From Chitinophagia bacterium (lineage in GTDB: Bacteria > Bacteroidota > Bacteroidia > Chitinophagales > Chitinophagaceae), in NCBI GenBank assembly GCA_010021705.1, contig RGMU01000085.1:1-6574 (forward strand): DNA of 6,574 nt, read 5' to 3'. Below the pieces are notes generated by a model. That model made no database searches. It saw only the letters and a program-made list of their open reading frames with translations, and was not told the DNA's origin. How positions within the stretch are numbered: position 1 is the first letter of the stretch; every line of letters starts with the position of its first letter. Both the position numbers and the translations under genes were made by a program. This document shows, in pieces, positions 6,273 to 6,574 of this stretch.

Positions 6273-6574
6273 GGATTAATATCAATAGCAAAGGCAAAAG
6301 TAACAAATAATTTGGCTATTTATTACACCAAAAACACTTAGAACGATATTTTTTTCAACATGCTTTATTTTCCCGATAATTTTTATACTCGTTGGGTGGT
6401 TTTGATTAACCGGTAGGCAATGATGGGGTGGTGGGCAAGAAGGATTAATTGCCTTAATTTAGGGTTAATAAATGAGGCAAAACGCCTGTATGCCATTAAA
6501 AACTTTAGGGCTGTTTTGCTATTCCAATAAGTAGGTATATATTTCGCTTTATTAATTTACTATATCAAAAAATA
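6273..6574. other. 302-base AT-rich region upstream of the surface-protein gene, no confident gene
   Basis: The stretch is AT-rich, unlike the more GC-rich surface-protein gene beside it, and holds no tRNA-like fold or recognised repeat. It contains a possible promoter for the surface protein (see 6329-6358). A minus-strand frame is open from 6556 to a stop at 6383-6385 (57 codons; 37 from the only ATG, at 6496). A shorter overlapping plus-strand frame runs 6420-6530 (36 codons). Neither resembles a family I know, and neither has a ribosome binding site. They may be chance frames or a decayed gene remnant. Confidence 0.5.
6329..6358 (-). promoter_or_regulatory. Possible promoter of the T9SS surface-protein gene
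   Basis: On the minus strand a TTG (6358-6356) is followed after exactly 19 bases by TGTTTTTG (6336-6329), seven of eight positions of the Bacteroidota -7 consensus TAnnTTTG. The leader would be about 50 bases, similar to exbB. A competing -7 box with a perfect match, TACTTTTG (6302-6295), lies closer to the ATG, but its nearest TTTG upstream is 26 bases away, which is too far. The choice between them cannot be made from sequence alone. Confidence 0.35.

Noticed and set aside
1..6574. CRISPR array, insertion sequence, toxin-antitoxin, tRNA/rRNA or defence-system genes
   Set aside because: No short direct repeats with spacers, no transposase-like frame, no terminal inverted repeats and no RNA-gene signatures were seen on either strand.

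Overview
The window looks like chromosomal DNA of a Bacteroidota bacterium, probably from the Chitinophagia/Sphingobacteriia side, though the sequence does not fix the genus. Four signs point there. There is a secreted protein with a type IX secretion (T9SS) C-terminal sorting domain. The tandem exbD genes are of the long-periplasmic-domain kind common in this phylum. The genes lack Shine-Dalgarno sequences and have A/T-rich leaders. The promoter upstream of exbB matches the Bacteroidota pattern (TTG, 19 bases, TAnnTTTG) rather than the enterobacterial -35/-10 pattern.

Layout, left to right. Positions 1-1690 hold a minus-strand operon read right to left: exbB (839-1690), a first exbD (110-760), and the first 19 codons of a second exbD cut by the window edge (1-57). 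These make an inner-membrane proton-driven motor that would energise TonB-dependent outer-membrane transport. A long hairpin, fully paired only in the minus-strand RNA, sits between exbB and the first exbD. Positions 1691-1871 are a divergent intergenic region with the exbB promoter and a small AT-rich dyad over its -33 box. Positions 1872-3767 (plus) hold parE, the ATPase/TOPRIM subunit of topoisomerase IV, with all motifs intact. A terminator follows at 3807-3838.

Positions 3873-6272 (minus, convergent with parE) hold a 799-residue secreted surface protein: signal peptide, GEVED-like domain, two Ig/PKD-like modules, four tandem Ig-like repeats with an 88-89 residue period, and a T9SS type A sorting domain. 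Positions 6273-6574 are non-coding as far as can be seen. They hold a possible promoter for the surface protein and one doubtful short open frame.

The three units look functionally independent: envelope energy transduction, chromosome decatenation, and a surface adhesin-like protein. I see no mobile element, CRISPR array, RNA gene or defence system, and no convincing undescribed system. The most interesting items are small: the exbB-exbD intercistronic hairpin, the paired exbD genes, the dyad at the exbB promoter, and the regular Ig repeats whose last copy has lost a cysteine.
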